Positions 24,101 to 32,316 of a DNA stretch of 33,354 nucleotides are shown here, piece after piece. Both the position numbers and the translations under genes were made by a program. The notes under the pieces were generated by a model. That model searched no databases. It was given only the letters and a program-made list of their open reading frames with translations, and was not told the DNA's origin. Where the stretch lies: positions 4,106 to 37,459 of the forward strand of contig WQSA01000001.1 in the NCBI GenBank assembly GCA_009788135.1, in the 5' to 3' direction. The DNA is from Candidatus Fibrimonadales bacterium. Its GTDB lineage: Bacteria > Fibrobacterota > Fibrobacteria > Fibrobacterales > Fibrobacteraceae. The stretch's first letter is position 1. Each line of letters opens with the position of its first letter.

Positions 24101-25227
24101 TAGAATCTCCTCAGGGCAAGACCCAAAGCGACAGTGTATATGTTAGCCGCCGAATTCCAATCCATTTTTGGGAAACGATTCTTGTCAACTTGCACCGCTT
24201 TGAACGGATTTAAGCGTACTGCCTCCAAAGACAGCCTGTTTGCAAGAAACTGCGTTAAACCCGTTATATTTGAGCCTCCACCTGCAACCATTATTTTAGA
24301 CGGTTTCCTGTAATTGTCGGATGAACTGAAATAACGAAGCGCCGTATCAACTTTCATGGCAATTTCTTCAAAAACAAATTCCATAACGGATTTGACTTTA
24401 GACTGGTCCAAACCAGACTCCCTAACTCCGTTTCCTCCCATAAGCAGTTCGGCGCTTTTATCGAAAGAAATATTCAGTGGACCAGACATCTGTTCCTGCA
24501 AATCGCGAACCGAGCCGCCTAATATAGAACGGGCTGTAGTGAAATACCCGTTTCTCAGAAAAGCCGCATAAGACTTGCTATAACCTATATTCAAAAGCAA
24601 AATTGACTCATCCTCGTCATCATCGGCATGCGGTAAACCGCTATAAGAAGTGTCTGAGGGCATTTTTGAGAAGGCATACGCATTGCCCAAAACAAAAGCG
24701 TCAACATCTATGGCAAAAAGTTTTATGTTCAATGCCTGAAATAAATTTATCCAAGAAATCAAGCCCTCTTTTTTGGCAGCCACTATCATAGCTTCAATGC
24801 CATCTTCTCTGCGCTCCATAATTGAATAATCCAAAATGTTGCCAGCATCGTCAAAAGGACTTTTTCCCATTGCAGTCTGAAGTATAAGTTCATTTTCCGG
24901 AACTTTTGGCAATGGTTTAACAAGAATTCGATCGCATAAAATTCCAGAAGTCCAGTTTACCGAGATAACATAATCGCCATCTAAGCCTCCAGGCATAGCT
25001 CTGGAAAGCAGAGAATAAATTTTATCCATCAGAACCGAAACATTGCGAATTTCATTGTCAACTATAACGCCTTCCGGAATAATATCATGCTCTAAAGCCA
25101 GCAAAACACCTCTTTCTTCGCCCTGCTTATGCCCAACAACGGCAACCTTGGCCATACGATGGCCAATATCCAGACCCACGGTCTTGCTTTCACCGCGTAT
25201 TCTTGAAATTAAATGGCGTAACTGCAC
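24100..25227 (-). CDS. pilM: PilM-like actin-fold type IV pilus protein
   Basis: 375 residues with the actin/FtsA fold. The phosphate-1 motif is VGLDIGHRMAKVAVV, a phosphate-2-like segment is SILLLNIGYSKSYAAFL, and the adenosine motif is IMVAGGGSNITGLTQFL. PilM is cytoplasmic and binds the INLLP tail of PilN and the pilus motor. The start is GTG; a TATATT box ends 6 nt before it and there is no Shine-Dalgarno sequence. It is the first gene of the pilMNOPQ-phosphatase operon. An insert with acidic residues (ADDDEDES) occurs around 200. Confidence 0.93.
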   Translation of the reverse strand: MQLRHLISRIRGESKTVGLDIGHRMAKVAVVGHKQGEERGVLLALEHDIIPEGVIVDNEIRNVSVLMDKIYSLLSRAMPGGLDGDYVISVNWTSGILCDRILVKPLPKVPENELILQTAMGKSPFDDAGNILDYSIMERREDGIEAMIVAAKKEGLISWINLFQALNIKLFAIDVDAFVLGNAYAFSKMPSDTSYSGLPHADDDEDESILLLNIGYSKSYAAFLRNGYFTTARSILGGSVRDLQEQMSGPLNISFDKSAELLMGGNGVRESGLDQSKVKSVMEFVFEEIAMKVDTALRYFSSSDNYRKPSKIMVAGGGSNITGLTQFLANRLSLEAVRLNPFKAVQVDKNRFPKMDWNSAANIYTVALGLALRRF

Positions 25228-25233
25228 GAATTA

Positions 25234-25244
25234 AATATAGTAAA
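25234..25244 (-). promoter_or_regulatory. TAnnTT promoter of the pilM operon
   Basis: The minus strand reads ATTTAC-TATATT-TAATTC-GTG. The hexamer (25234-25239) ends 6 nt before the pilM GTG. The box fills the 24-bp gap after the PilZ gene, leaving no room for a conventional leader. Confidence 0.65.
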
Positions 25245-25251
25245 TACAAAC

Positions 25252-26337
25252 TCAAACATTCTTAAGCATAGAATCTTGCCTCTGCTTTTCAAAAACATAA
25301 TGTACTATCTGCTCCTGAATTGCGGGAACATCGCCGTTAATAGCCACGCTATGCACGGTTTTTGAAGAATCGTTATTGTAGGCACCTGCAACTCTTACCA
25401 CAATTACCGGCAGTTGATCTATGCGACCGTGGCCCGGAAGTTCAAAATTCAGCTTTAACTCCGCGCCTCTGATAAGCTTGATGGGAAGCGCCATGCCAAA
25501 GCCGCCGCCAGACATATCGATTATTTTTCCAAAGAAAATATCGCCTACGCCATCCCTGTTCATTTGAATTATCTCAACAGAAATGCTAACATCGGCGCGA
25601 GCAAAACTTCTTTGCTGGGTTCGGTTGAGCTCAGTTGCATGACTTAACTCAAGTGCTCCTTTTGAATCTCTCAGTACCTGCGCCCTAAAATCATATTCCG
25701 CATCGCCCGGCCTGGTAAAGTTTATGCTAATCCAGGTTCCAAGCGGCACAGGAGGCCCATCTGGGCGGGCTATTGACCAATTCAACTCTTCCGTCCTGAG
25801 AATATCGCACATACCTTTGTGGGTTTCCGGTCCTTCTTCGGGAATTCGCACTTTGCATTTTTCGCAGCTAACGAACTGCCTTGTTGAACTGTAAGCTATT
25901 TCTTTGGACAAAGGCAAAAAACCGAGTATTTTTCTCAAGTTTCTTATTTCTTCCAACTTTTCGTCGGGTATTGTTTTAATTTCCTTACGTTGATAATATT
26001 TTTCGAGCGCAATTTCAAACACATGCGGAGACTTTAGCATTGAATCCGGATCTTGCAGATCTCCGTCCTGCGCAATCGCTTTTAAAATGGACATGCAACC
26101 CAAATTCAGCTTTAAACGCTTTGCACTGTATTCAAACTTTTTCCAAGCCAGATCCTGAAGCTCTCGCCTTACTTTGTTTGAACGGCGAACCTCATAAAGC
26201 ACCACAGCAAAAACCAACAGCACAACCACTCCAGCAATCGTCAAAATGCTTAACAACGACATTTCTTTATCGGCCCACATCCTAAAAGACTCGGCCCATA
26301 TATCATACTTACTGACTATAATGATGCTATCTCTCAT
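25252..26337 (-). CDS. Membrane-anchored PilZ (YcgR-like) c-di-GMP-binding protein
   Basis: 361 residues. One membrane segment (about 29-49, LSILTIAGVVVLLVFAVVLY) is followed by a basic juxtamembrane helix and a helical region to about 150. A Cys/His cluster C158-x2-C161-x11-H173-x3-C177 looks like a small zinc site. A YcgR-N-like beta domain (about 195-238) comes before the PilZ domain. The PilZ ligand motifs are intact: RSFAR (R243-x3-R247) and DMSGGG (DxSxxG from D274). It probably senses cyclic di-GMP near the membrane. It lies directly upstream of pilM but has its own box, so control of pilus function is an inference from position. Confidence 0.85.
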   Translation of the reverse strand: MRDSIIIVSKYDIWAESFRMWADKEMSLLSILTIAGVVVLLVFAVVLYEVRRSNKVRRELQDLAWKKFEYSAKRLKLNLGCMSILKAIAQDGDLQDPDSMLKSPHVFEIALEKYYQRKEIKTIPDEKLEEIRNLRKILGFLPLSKEIAYSSTRQFVSCEKCKVRIPEEGPETHKGMCDILRTEELNWSIARPDGPPVPLGTWISINFTRPGDAEYDFRAQVLRDSKGALELSHATELNRTQQRSFARADVSISVEIIQMNRDGVGDIFFGKIIDMSGGGFGMALPIKLIRGAELKLNFELPGHGRIDQLPVIVVRVAGAYNNDSSKTVHSVAINGDVPAIQEQIVHYVFEKQRQDSMLKNV

Positions 26338-26344
26338 TTGCAGT

Positions 26345-26355
26345 AATCTAGAAAT
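26345..26355 (-). promoter_or_regulatory. TAnnTT promoter of the PilZ-protein gene
   Basis: The minus strand reads AATTTC-TAGATT-ACTGCAA-ATG. The hexamer (26345-26350) ends 7 nt before the start at 26337. The whole gap to the pmbA stop is 18 bp. No -35-like hexamer is obvious. Confidence 0.6.
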
Positions 26356-27684
26356 TTACGCTGATACAGACATTTCGCTTATTACGAGGCTTGGAACTTT
26401 TATGCTTGAGTAAGAATCGCTATATTCGCTGCCTATTCCAACTATGTTCTTTATCAAATCGAAGAAATTCGCTGAAATGGTCAGATTGTCCGCTGCATGA
26501 AGCGGGACTCCGTTTTCGCACCAGAAGCCCTGAGCTCCTATGCTTATCTCGCCGCTTACGCTGTTGCAGCCAGAGCTTCCTTCCAAATGATTTATAAGCA
26601 GGCACTTCGGAAACGCAGACAGCATTTCTTGCTTGGACAACTGGCCCAGAGGAACAACCGCATTCATAAAACTTGTCCCAGCCTTGCCGGAAAAACCTCT
26701 AGTGCCATGCCCGGTGCTTTTGCGATTTTCTTCCGAAGCGGATTCCAAGTTGTATAAAAAGCTATTAAACACCCCATTTTCAACGACTTTCAACGCAGCG
26801 GTTGGAACTCCTTCGCTATCCAAAAGCGTTGAACCTGGCAAATCCGGCATCAGAGGTTCGCTGAAAAGGGAAAATTTTTCGCTCGCTATTGTTTCTCCCA
26901 AACGGCCTTTTAGCTTGGACAAATCTTTTTGCGCTTTTTCCGCATAAAAAGACGAGAGATATATTGACAAAATGCTTGAGGCAATTCTTTTTGATAAAAT
27001 CACCGGTATTTTACCGCTTTTTATTGGCTTTGGCGACAGCAATTCTTTCGCTCTGGAAACGGCCTCAGCCGCTATCTGCTCCGAGGAAACGCTGTCAAAA
27101 TCCTTGCCGCCCTTGCTGTACCAGCCCATTTTCACAACGCCCTTCCGCTCGGCAACAGCGCCAACGCCTATGCCAAAGTAGTTTCTCTTCTCTTCAAAGA
27201 AAACTCCCTTGCTGTTAGCAAAAATCGTTGTTGAAGATGAGATGTCTGCACCCAAATCCGGGACATTTTTTATTTCGTTCGCAGCCAAAACCTGTTTTTC
27301 AATGCTTAAGCACATGCTCAACAATTCATTTATATCCACGCTTTCCAGCTTGGGGTTGTAGGTTGGAAGTGCCGAGCCAAGAGGCGCTGGTTCAGGCAAT
27401 TCCGCATTTATGGGTTTTGTGTATTCGCTGTTGGAAATGGCATCTGCCAGAGCTTGCGATAGAGACTCTTTTGAAAATTTTTCCGTTGAGGCATAGCCAG
27501 GTTTTTGATTTTTGAAAACGCGGATGCCTATTCCGCAAGAGTTTGAGATTTCCGTATTCTGCAAGGCTCCGTTGAAAACAGAAATGCTCTTGCTATCCTG
27601 ATTTCCAGCCAAAACATCAAACTGCTCCGCGCCGCTTTTTTTAGCTATCTCGCTCAAATACTCAACCGATTCATGCATATTCAT
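26356..27684 (-). CDS. pmbA: PmbA/TldE-family protein of the TldD/TldE protease system
   Basis: 442 residues from the ATG at 27684, which overlaps the purO-like stop as ATGA and has AAGGA upstream; a second ATG follows two codons later. The N-terminal domain (GIGIRVFKNQKPGYASTEKF) and the C-terminal beta domain (GSTLLDSEGVPTAA, then GKAGTSFMNAVVPLG, INHLEGSSGCNSVSGEISIGAQGFWCENG split across the blade) are typical. TldE lacks the HExxxH zinc motif that TldD carries, and none is seen here. With TldD it degrades or matures small peptides. No tldD is in the window. Confidence 0.9.
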   Translation of the reverse strand: MNMHESVEYLSEIAKKSGAEQFDVLAGNQDSKSISVFNGALQNTEISNSCGIGIRVFKNQKPGYASTEKFSKESLSQALADAISNSEYTKPINAELPEPAPLGSALPTYNPKLESVDINELLSMCLSIEKQVLAANEIKNVPDLGADISSSTTIFANSKGVFFEEKRNYFGIGVGAVAERKGVVKMGWYSKGGKDFDSVSSEQIAAEAVSRAKELLSPKPIKSGKIPVILSKRIASSILSIYLSSFYAEKAQKDLSKLKGRLGETIASEKFSLFSEPLMPDLPGSTLLDSEGVPTAALKVVENGVFNSFLYNLESASEENRKSTGHGTRGFSGKAGTSFMNAVVPLGQLSKQEMLSAFPKCLLINHLEGSSGCNSVSGEISIGAQGFWCENGVPLHAADNLTISANFFDLIKNIVGIGSEYSDSYSSIKVPSLVISEMSVSA

Positions 27685-28337
27685 ATGTTCGCATTCCTTA
27701 TAATAACCGAATTTTCCCAATTTACCAAAAGCGAAACTCTGTACTTTGGATTAAGCATTTCCCAGTAAAAATCAAGGGTTTCCTGAGCGGTATTTTTTAT
27801 TGGCATTGAGCGAGGAAGACCCATAAACGATTGCAGGGGGTCTGAATCGCCTTCGTAGGTCGTGAGCATTTCGCCAGTGCCTGCAGTGCCAGCTTCTTTG
27901 TCAATGAAAATAGACTCTCGTTTGGGCGTGGCTTTTATTATCGAAAGAGCGTAGGATTTATCCGGATAAAATATGCCTGAGATTCTCGGAGTGTAGTTTG
28001 GGGCATCGGGTTCAAAGGTTCTGGTTTTGAGCGCTTCTTCGGCAGTCTTGCCGCTTTTCAGGAACTGCGCTATGGTATCGGTTTGGTCGCCGTTGCTTAT
28101 TATGTAAATATCGTTTATGATTTTCAGCGGCGTATATATTATCAAGCTTGGATCGGTAACCTTTTTTTCATCGAATGCTTTTGTGCTTACGGAGCCGTCT
28201 TCGTTTTTAACGAAAATTCTGTTTTTGCTGTTCTCGCTTCTGCCCATAATCCAATAGACTTGAACTCGTTCGCTGTTCGGGCCAAGGCCCATTATTATGC
28301 CTCTTCCAGGGTATGCGTTGTTTTTTAGCCAATCCAT
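27681..28337 (-). CDS. PurO-like IMP cyclohydrolase
   Basis: 218 residues from the ATG at 28337, preceded by GAGGTG 3 nt away; a GTG two codons earlier overlaps the previous gene as GTGA and is an alternative. The N-terminus YPGRGIIMGLGPN followed by VQVYWIMGRSENSKNR is the signature of the IMP cyclohydrolase family first known from archaeal PurO, which closes FAICAR to IMP. IIYTPLKI and the late NYTPRISGIF segment fit the same fold. In bacteria the reaction is usually done by PurH, so this may be a replacement, a backup, or a family member with another role. No other purine gene is nearby. Confidence 0.75.
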   Translation of the reverse strand: MDWLKNNAYPGRGIIMGLGPNSERVQVYWIMGRSENSKNRIFVKNEDGSVSTKAFDEKKVTDPSLIIYTPLKIINDIYIISNGDQTDTIAQFLKSGKTAEEALKTRTFEPDAPNYTPRISGIFYPDKSYALSIIKATPKRESIFIDKEAGTAGTGEMLTTYEGDSDPLQSFMGLPRSMPIKNTAQETLDFYWEMLNPKYRVSLLVNWENSVIIRNANI

Positions 28338-28339
28338 TT

Positions 28340-28957
28340 TCACCTCATATCAATTTCATCTGTGCCGTACGGGGCTTTGAATTTAAAGTCTTTTTCCGAA
28401 AATTTCTCTTTGGTCAAATTTTCAATTGAATACCATGTATCATTGCCAAAGTTGTCTATTGTGTGCAAGCGAACCGGGGAGCAATCGTTTTGGTTAAGCC
28501 AAACATCCATAGATTTGAACTGGTCTTTGTATTTGTCCGGGTTGAGCTTCAGGGCATGGACGCTTTTGTTTTTCCACACTTCTTTTTTTGCGCTGACGGC
28601 TTTTGTGTTGAGATAGCGAAAGAGGATTTCGCTCGGCTGCAATTTATTTTCCAAATCCGAGATAAGCTTGATAAGCAGTTGTTTTTGCAGGGGATTGTAT
28701 TGCCACAGGTTTACGCCATCGCTCATAATTTGCAGATCCGGCATTGCAAGCGCAAATCTGTTTTTGCTTGAAGTTATAAGCGTACCGCTTTTTTGCATTT
28801 CTTCGCCCGTGCCGGAGACTCTAGTCAGCATTTGAAAACTGAATTTAAGTTCTGCATCTTTGCCAAAGTAGTTTGCGGAACATTTTAGCAGGGAATCTGC
28901 CTGCGTTGCGAAAACGGAAGTGAGGGCTAATAAGAGCAGAGCTACAATCTTGTGCAT
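28340..28957 (-). CDS. LolA-like outer-membrane lipoprotein carrier
   Basis: 205 residues with a signal peptide (HKIVALLLLALTSVFATQA). The following domain has the LolA pattern: a KSGTLITSSKNRFALAMP strand pair, MSDGVNLWQYNPLQKQLLI as the conserved DG-x-lW-x-Y-x-P segment, and a late SPVRLHTIDNFGND sheet. LolA carries lipoproteins across the periplasm from LolCDE to LolB. Divergence is high, so an outer-membrane-protein-related LolA homologue with another cargo is possible. It is the first gene of a unit with the purO-like gene and pmbA, and its start lacks a Shine-Dalgarno site. Confidence 0.8.
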   Translation of the reverse strand: MHKIVALLLLALTSVFATQADSLLKCSANYFGKDAELKFSFQMLTRVSGTGEEMQKSGTLITSSKNRFALAMPDLQIMSDGVNLWQYNPLQKQLLIKLISDLENKLQPSEILFRYLNTKAVSAKKEVWKNKSVHALKLNPDKYKDQFKSMDVWLNQNDCSPVRLHTIDNFGNDTWYSIENLTKEKFSEKDFKFKAPYGTDEIDMR

Positions 28958-28965
28958 TGAGAAGT

Positions 28966-28976
28966 AATTTAGAAAT
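28966..28976 (-). promoter_or_regulatory. TAnnTT promoter of the lolA-like unit
   Basis: The minus strand reads AATTTC-TAAATT-ACTTCTCA-ATG. The hexamer (28966-28971) ends 8 nt before the start at 28957. The upstream end of the box touches the stop codon of the Fib_succ gene, an 18-bp gap in all. Confidence 0.6.
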
Positions 28977-29653
28977 TAGTCCTGGACGCACCGCACGCTG
29001 AACAAATAGCTCTTGGTATTGTTGTGCCAATAAACGCCATCTCCATTGGATATCATGCCCCGAAAGAAAGCGCTATAGTTGAAACTCTCATTGGAGCTCC
29101 ACCAGTAGCCGCTATCGTCAGCATTGCCAAAGTTGCCGCCAGAATAGCCGTAGCCTCCAGGCAAGGCTGAAAAATTATGAGTGTCTTTGCACAGATGAGA
29201 GTTATCAGACGGGCCGCAATTATACCAACCCTTTTTAGCCTTTAAATATCTTCCTGCTATAGAGCTGGTATATACAGAGCGGAACAATTGATCCCATTCC
29301 TCGTTGCTGGGAATATGCCAACCATCGGGGCAAATACCCCTATGCTTTGGCGCTATCTGGCTTGCGCAATGCCTGGAATTGCAATTTGAGGCGAGATTCA
29401 TCGCTGTGGACCAGTTATACAACCTGCCATACCTATCGCAATTGGACTCTAAATTATTGTAACACATGCTGCCAACCGCATCGTAATTCAAATTCTCGGC
29501 CATCCATGTCTGGTTGCCTATTTTTACAGTTTTGTAGGTCTTGCCCTCATAAGTAATGGTGCCGCCAGACAAATCGCCAAGCGGACGGAAAATGACAAAA
29601 GACAGGACTAGCAAACATCCCGCTGCCAATAAAATAAACTTACCTCTATTCAT
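28976..29653 (-). CDS. Fibrobacter succinogenes major paralogous domain protein
   Basis: 225 residues. An N-terminal hydrophobic segment (ILLAAGCLLVLSFVIF) acts as a signal anchor; AAGC is a poor lipobox, so lipidation is uncertain. From about 33 the Fib_succ_major domain is complete: YKTVKIGNQTWMAENLNYD, YGRLYNWSTAM, CPDGWHIPSNEEWDQLF, LPGGYGYSGGNF, GYWWSSNES and the C-terminal SVRCVQD. Cys pairs suggest disulfides, hence location outside the cytoplasm. The domain is abundant in Fibrobacter; its molecular function is unknown to me, though the architecture resembles C-type-lectin/FGE-like folds. It appears to be a single-gene unit. Confidence 0.9.
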   Translation of the reverse strand: MNRGKFILLAAGCLLVLSFVIFRPLGDLSGGTITYEGKTYKTVKIGNQTWMAENLNYDAVGSMCYNNLESNCDRYGRLYNWSTAMNLASNCNSRHCASQIAPKHRGICPDGWHIPSNEEWDQLFRSVYTSSIAGRYLKAKKGWYNCGPSDNSHLCKDTHNFSALPGGYGYSGGNFGNADDSGYWWSSNESFNYSAFFRGMISNGDGVYWHNNTKSYLFSVRCVQD

Positions 29654-29663
29654 AGGAATAATA

Positions 29664-29692
29664 AATATAGAAAATTCAAAAACTCATTTCAA
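29664..29692 (-). promoter_or_regulatory. Promoter with TTGAAA and TATATT boxes
   Basis: TTGAAA (29687-29692) and TATATT (29664-29669) are separated by exactly 17 bp, the best -35/-10 pair in the window. The -10 is preceded by TTTTC as at the other starts. It ends 10 nt before the ATG at 29653, so the leader would be about 3 nt. The -35 lies just within the end of trpC. Confidence 0.7.
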
Positions 29693-30409
29693 GCGTTCCA
29701 TATACCCTTTTTTATCTTGGGCAAGCATAAAAGACTCCCCTATTAGAACTGCATCCACGCCGCATTCTCTTAAAAACTGCATATCTTCGGGGGTCTTTAT
29801 CCCGCTCTCGCTTACCTTAATCGCATGGCTCGGAATCAAGGAGCAAAGCCGTTTTGTGGTTTGCAAATCTACGTTGAAGGTCTTTAAATCTCGGTTGTTT
29901 ATGCCTATAATTTTAGCTCCTGCGTTCAGAGCGTTTTCCGTTTCTTCCTCGTTGTGAACTTCGACAAGCGAGGAAAGGCCTATTGAATGGGCAAGCTCAA
30001 TGAATTTCTTCAGTTTTTCGTTTTCCAGAATTGCGCATATAAGCAGAACTGCGGATGCGCCCAAGAATTTAGCCTCGTATATTTGAAATGCGTCTATAAT
30101 GAAATCCTTGCGCAGAACCGGGATTTTAACCTCTTTGGCAATGCATTGCAAATACTCGTCTTCGCCTTTGAAAAATTCCGGCTCAGTTAAGACTGAAATG
30201 GCGCTAGCCCCGGCAGCTTCGTATTCTTTTGCTATTTTCAAATATGGAAAATCCTCGACAATCACGCCTCTGGACGGCGATGCTTTTTTCACTTCGCAAA
30301 TAAAGGAAATGCCATCTTTCCTCAACGCCTGTTCAAAAGGAAACTCGCTTTTTTTTATTCCTGCAATGCGCATTGCTGTACTGGCAACTATTGCATCGAG
30401 CTTATTCAT
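29684..30409 (-). CDS. trpC: Indole-3-glycerol-phosphate synthase
   Basis: 241 residues, a single-domain TrpC, slightly short at the N-terminus against the usual ~255-260. The beta-alpha barrel motifs are in place: ICEVKKASPSRG (catalytic Glu39 and Lys41), EYEAAGASAISVLTEPEFF, VLRKDFIIDAFQIYEA, LVEVHNEEE, IGINNRDLKTF and VSESGI. It converts CdRP to indole-3-glycerol phosphate in tryptophan synthesis. It overlaps trpD by 8 bp. It is not fused to TrpF. Confidence 0.95.
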   Translation of the reverse strand: MNKLDAIVASTAMRIAGIKKSEFPFEQALRKDGISFICEVKKASPSRGVIVEDFPYLKIAKEYEAAGASAISVLTEPEFFKGEDEYLQCIAKEVKIPVLRKDFIIDAFQIYEAKFLGASAVLLICAILENEKLKKFIELAHSIGLSSLVEVHNEEETENALNAGAKIIGINNRDLKTFNVDLQTTKRLCSLIPSHAIKVSESGIKTPEDMQFLRECGVDAVLIGESFMLAQDKKGYMERLK

Positions 30410-31409
30410 TGGTCAACCTTACGAAATTCTTCAGTTGTTCAAGCGCTTTCCCGCTATCTATAGTCTCCGTTGCAAGCTTGACTGCTTCTTGCATTGTGAT
30501 TTGCGGCTTTGCTATGTGAATAGCGGCGGCAGAATTTAACAGCACGGTATCAAACTTCGGGCCTCTTATGCCAGACAAAATATCCGTAGTTATCTTAGCG
30601 TTTTCCTCTGGAGTTCCACCGAGCAAGTCTTCTTTTTTGCAACGCTTAAAGCCGAACTGCTCAGGGGTTATCTCATATTTTTTAAGCCATCCGTCTCTGA
30701 ATTCGCAAACTTTCGTAGAAGCGCTCATGGAAATTTCGTCAAGTTTATCCGTGCCAAAAACCACCATTCCGCTCTTAACGCCCAAGTTCAAAAGCACCTG
30801 TGCCATAGGCTCTAATAGCTCGTCATCGTAAACGCCCAGAAGCTGCATGGTTGATCCTGCGGGGTTCACAAGAGGACCCAAGATATTGAATATGGTTCTT
30901 ATGCCGAGTTCTTTGCGAACAGGGGCTACGTATTTCATTGAGAGGTGATAGTTTTGCGCAAACAAAAAGCATAAATTTATAGCCTGCAAAATTTTAACGC
31001 TGTGTTCCGGAGCGATGTCCAATTTAACGCCAAGCGCATTCAAAACATCTGCCGAGCCCGACCTGCTGCTGGCAGCACGGTTGCCGTGTTTTGCAACAGG
31101 AATTCCGCAGGAAGAAGTCACTATTGCGGTGGTGGTTGAAATGTTGAAAGTATTAGCTCTGTCTCCGCCCGTACCCACAACTTCCAGGCATTCCATATTG
31201 TGCAGAACCCTGACGCAATGTTTGCGCATTCCGATTGCGCTTGCGGTTATTTCTTCTATGGTTTCGCCTTTGACCGCCATTGCGGTTAAAAACGCGGAAA
31301 TTTGTATATCTGTAGCATGGCCGCCCATAATCTCGTCCATTACGGCTTCGGCAACTTCCGGGGACAGGTTTTGCTTTGCAGCGACTTGAGTAATAGCTTC
31401 TTTTATCAT
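30402..31409 (-). CDS. trpD: Anthranilate phosphoribosyltransferase
   Basis: 335 residues from the ATG at 31409. The motifs are VVGTGGDRANTFNIST (GTGGD at 79-83), KHGNRAASSRSGSADVLNALG (from 107) and the NPAGSTMQLLGVY region. It adds phosphoribosyl from PRPP to anthranilate. The frame is open 28 codons further upstream into the previous gene, but the conserved protein begins at MIKEAITQ and the promoter box sits 7 nt before that ATG. The pair trpD-trpC stands without trpE, G, F, B or A in the window. Confidence 0.95.
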   Translation of the reverse strand: MIKEAITQVAAKQNLSPEVAEAVMDEIMGGHATDIQISAFLTAMAVKGETIEEITASAIGMRKHCVRVLHNMECLEVVGTGGDRANTFNISTTTAIVTSSCGIPVAKHGNRAASSRSGSADVLNALGVKLDIAPEHSVKILQAINLCFLFAQNYHLSMKYVAPVRKELGIRTIFNILGPLVNPAGSTMQLLGVYDDELLEPMAQVLLNLGVKSGMVVFGTDKLDEISMSASTKVCEFRDGWLKKYEITPEQFGFKRCKKEDLLGGTPEENAKITTDILSGIRGPKFDTVLLNSAAAIHIAKPQITMQEAVKLATETIDSGKALEQLKNFVRLTNE

Positions 31410-31416
31410 GACTGGG

Positions 31417-31427
31417 AATTTAGAAAA
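31417..31427 (-). promoter_or_regulatory. TAnnTT promoter of trpD-trpC
   Basis: The minus strand reads TTTTTC-TAAATT-CCCAGTC-ATG. The hexamer (31417-31422) ends 7 nt before the trpD ATG. With no leader there is no space for a trp attenuator or leader peptide. Confidence 0.6.
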
Positions 31428-31431
31428 ACGT

Positions 31432-32316
31432 CTAACCCGGCGGCTGCGGACCAACGCCACCGTTGGAGCAACTGCCTGTGAACAACTTTCCATCTTTTTG
31501 GCAACTATGAACTAATTCTTGACAAGAATCACCTATCTGACCCATATTGGAATATAGAGCATAGCAAACACCTGACCACAGGCAATAATATTGACTGCCA
31601 TTGCTATCTTTGCACTCAGATACCTGCGTACCGCCAACGTTGGAGCAACTTATGCCTTCGCCCCATCCGTTGCCTTCATGTAACGCTGACGGATGAACAT
31701 TTATAAATAACTCTCCTTCATTTTGGCAAAGAGAAACTAAATCTGGACAAGGCACGCCTTTATTGGTATATATATTATCAATAGCATGGCAACCTAATGG
31801 CCACTGGCAATAATATTGATTGCCACTGCCATCTTTGCACTCACCATCAATATTGCCTTCATAATTTCCTGAACTGGAACTGCTCAATATGGTAGAACTG
31901 CTTGAGTAAAAGAGAGAGGAACTGCTACTTGAGGAAATCTGCGTTGCGCTGGAATAAATCCACGTTGTGCTGGAAGAACTTGTGAGGCTTGACGAAGAAC
32001 TGCTTGGAATATTTGAAGAGGAACTACTTGAAACGCTAGACGAACTCGGCGCAAGCACAGACGAACTGCTAGGCAACTGACCGACCGAACTGCTGCTAGA
32101 CGGCAAAGAAACGCTGGAGGAGCTTGGAACTGGCACAGACGAACTCGAAGAAGCTAAAGAACTGCTGCTAGGTTGAACAACTGACCCAGAACTGCTGCTC
32201 GGCTCTGCACCACCATCCCCAACGTAATTAACGCCGTTGGGGTCATGTGCGTGGTCTCGCTGCCAATCGGTGCAGCCAAAAAGAAAAAGCAATGAAAAAC
32301 TAAATATCAAAACCAT
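31432..32316 (-). CDS. Ser-rich lipoprotein with two Cys-rich repeats
   Basis: 294 residues. The signal peptide ends in the lipobox LFGC (Cys15), followed by a short DHAHDPNGVNY segment. Residues 39-149 are poly-serine tracts broken by P, V, L and A, a linker style typical of Fibrobacter surface proteins. Two diverged copies of a Cys-rich module follow, at about 159-229 and 234-287. Each begins ECKD-x-x-G-x-QYYC and continues with a W, a GVC/GCH pair, CPDLV or CQELV, a second Cys and G(E/K)LF, ending CSN-GG. It is probably anchored in the outer membrane and exposed. The module's function is not recognised. AGGAGTG precedes the ATG, and it overlaps the previous gene by 10 bp. Confidence 0.82.
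   Translation of the reverse strand: MVLIFSFSLLFLFGCTDWQRDHAHDPNGVNYVGDGGAEPSSSSGSVVQPSSSSLASSSSSVPVPSSSSVSLPSSSSSVGQLPSSSSVLAPSSSSVSSSSSSNIPSSSSSSLTSSSSTTWIYSSATQISSSSSSSLFYSSSSTILSSSSSGNYEGNIDGECKDGSGNQYYCQWPLGCHAIDNIYTNKGVPCPDLVSLCQNEGELFINVHPSALHEGNGWGEGISCSNVGGTQVSECKDSNGSQYYCLWSGVCYALYSNMGQIGDSCQELVHSCQKDGKLFTGSCSNGGVGPQPPG
31456..31842 (-). repeat. Two tandem Cys-rich modules
   Basis: Copy 1 is encoded at 31630-31842 and copy 2 at 31456-31617. They share the ECKD, QYYC and CSN-GG landmarks, and the first is longer by an insertion containing HPSALHEGNGWGEG. Confidence 0.75.
31870..32202 (-). repeat. Low-complexity serine-codon tract
   Basis: An imperfect coding repeat of Ser codons with PSSSSS-like units, encoding residues 39-149 of the lipoprotein. 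Codons are mixed (AGC, AGT, TCT, TCA and others), so slippage is less likely than with a pure repeat. Confidence 0.85.

Noticed and set aside
31451..31466. CCAACG-CCAC-CGTTGG hairpin as a terminator before trpD
   Set aside because: It lies inside the lipoprotein reading frame, has only a 6-bp stem, and is not followed by a T-run on either strand.
31870..32202. CRISPR-like or tandem DNA repeat
   Set aside because: The periodicity comes from serine codons of a lipoprotein linker; there are no constant repeats with unique spacers.
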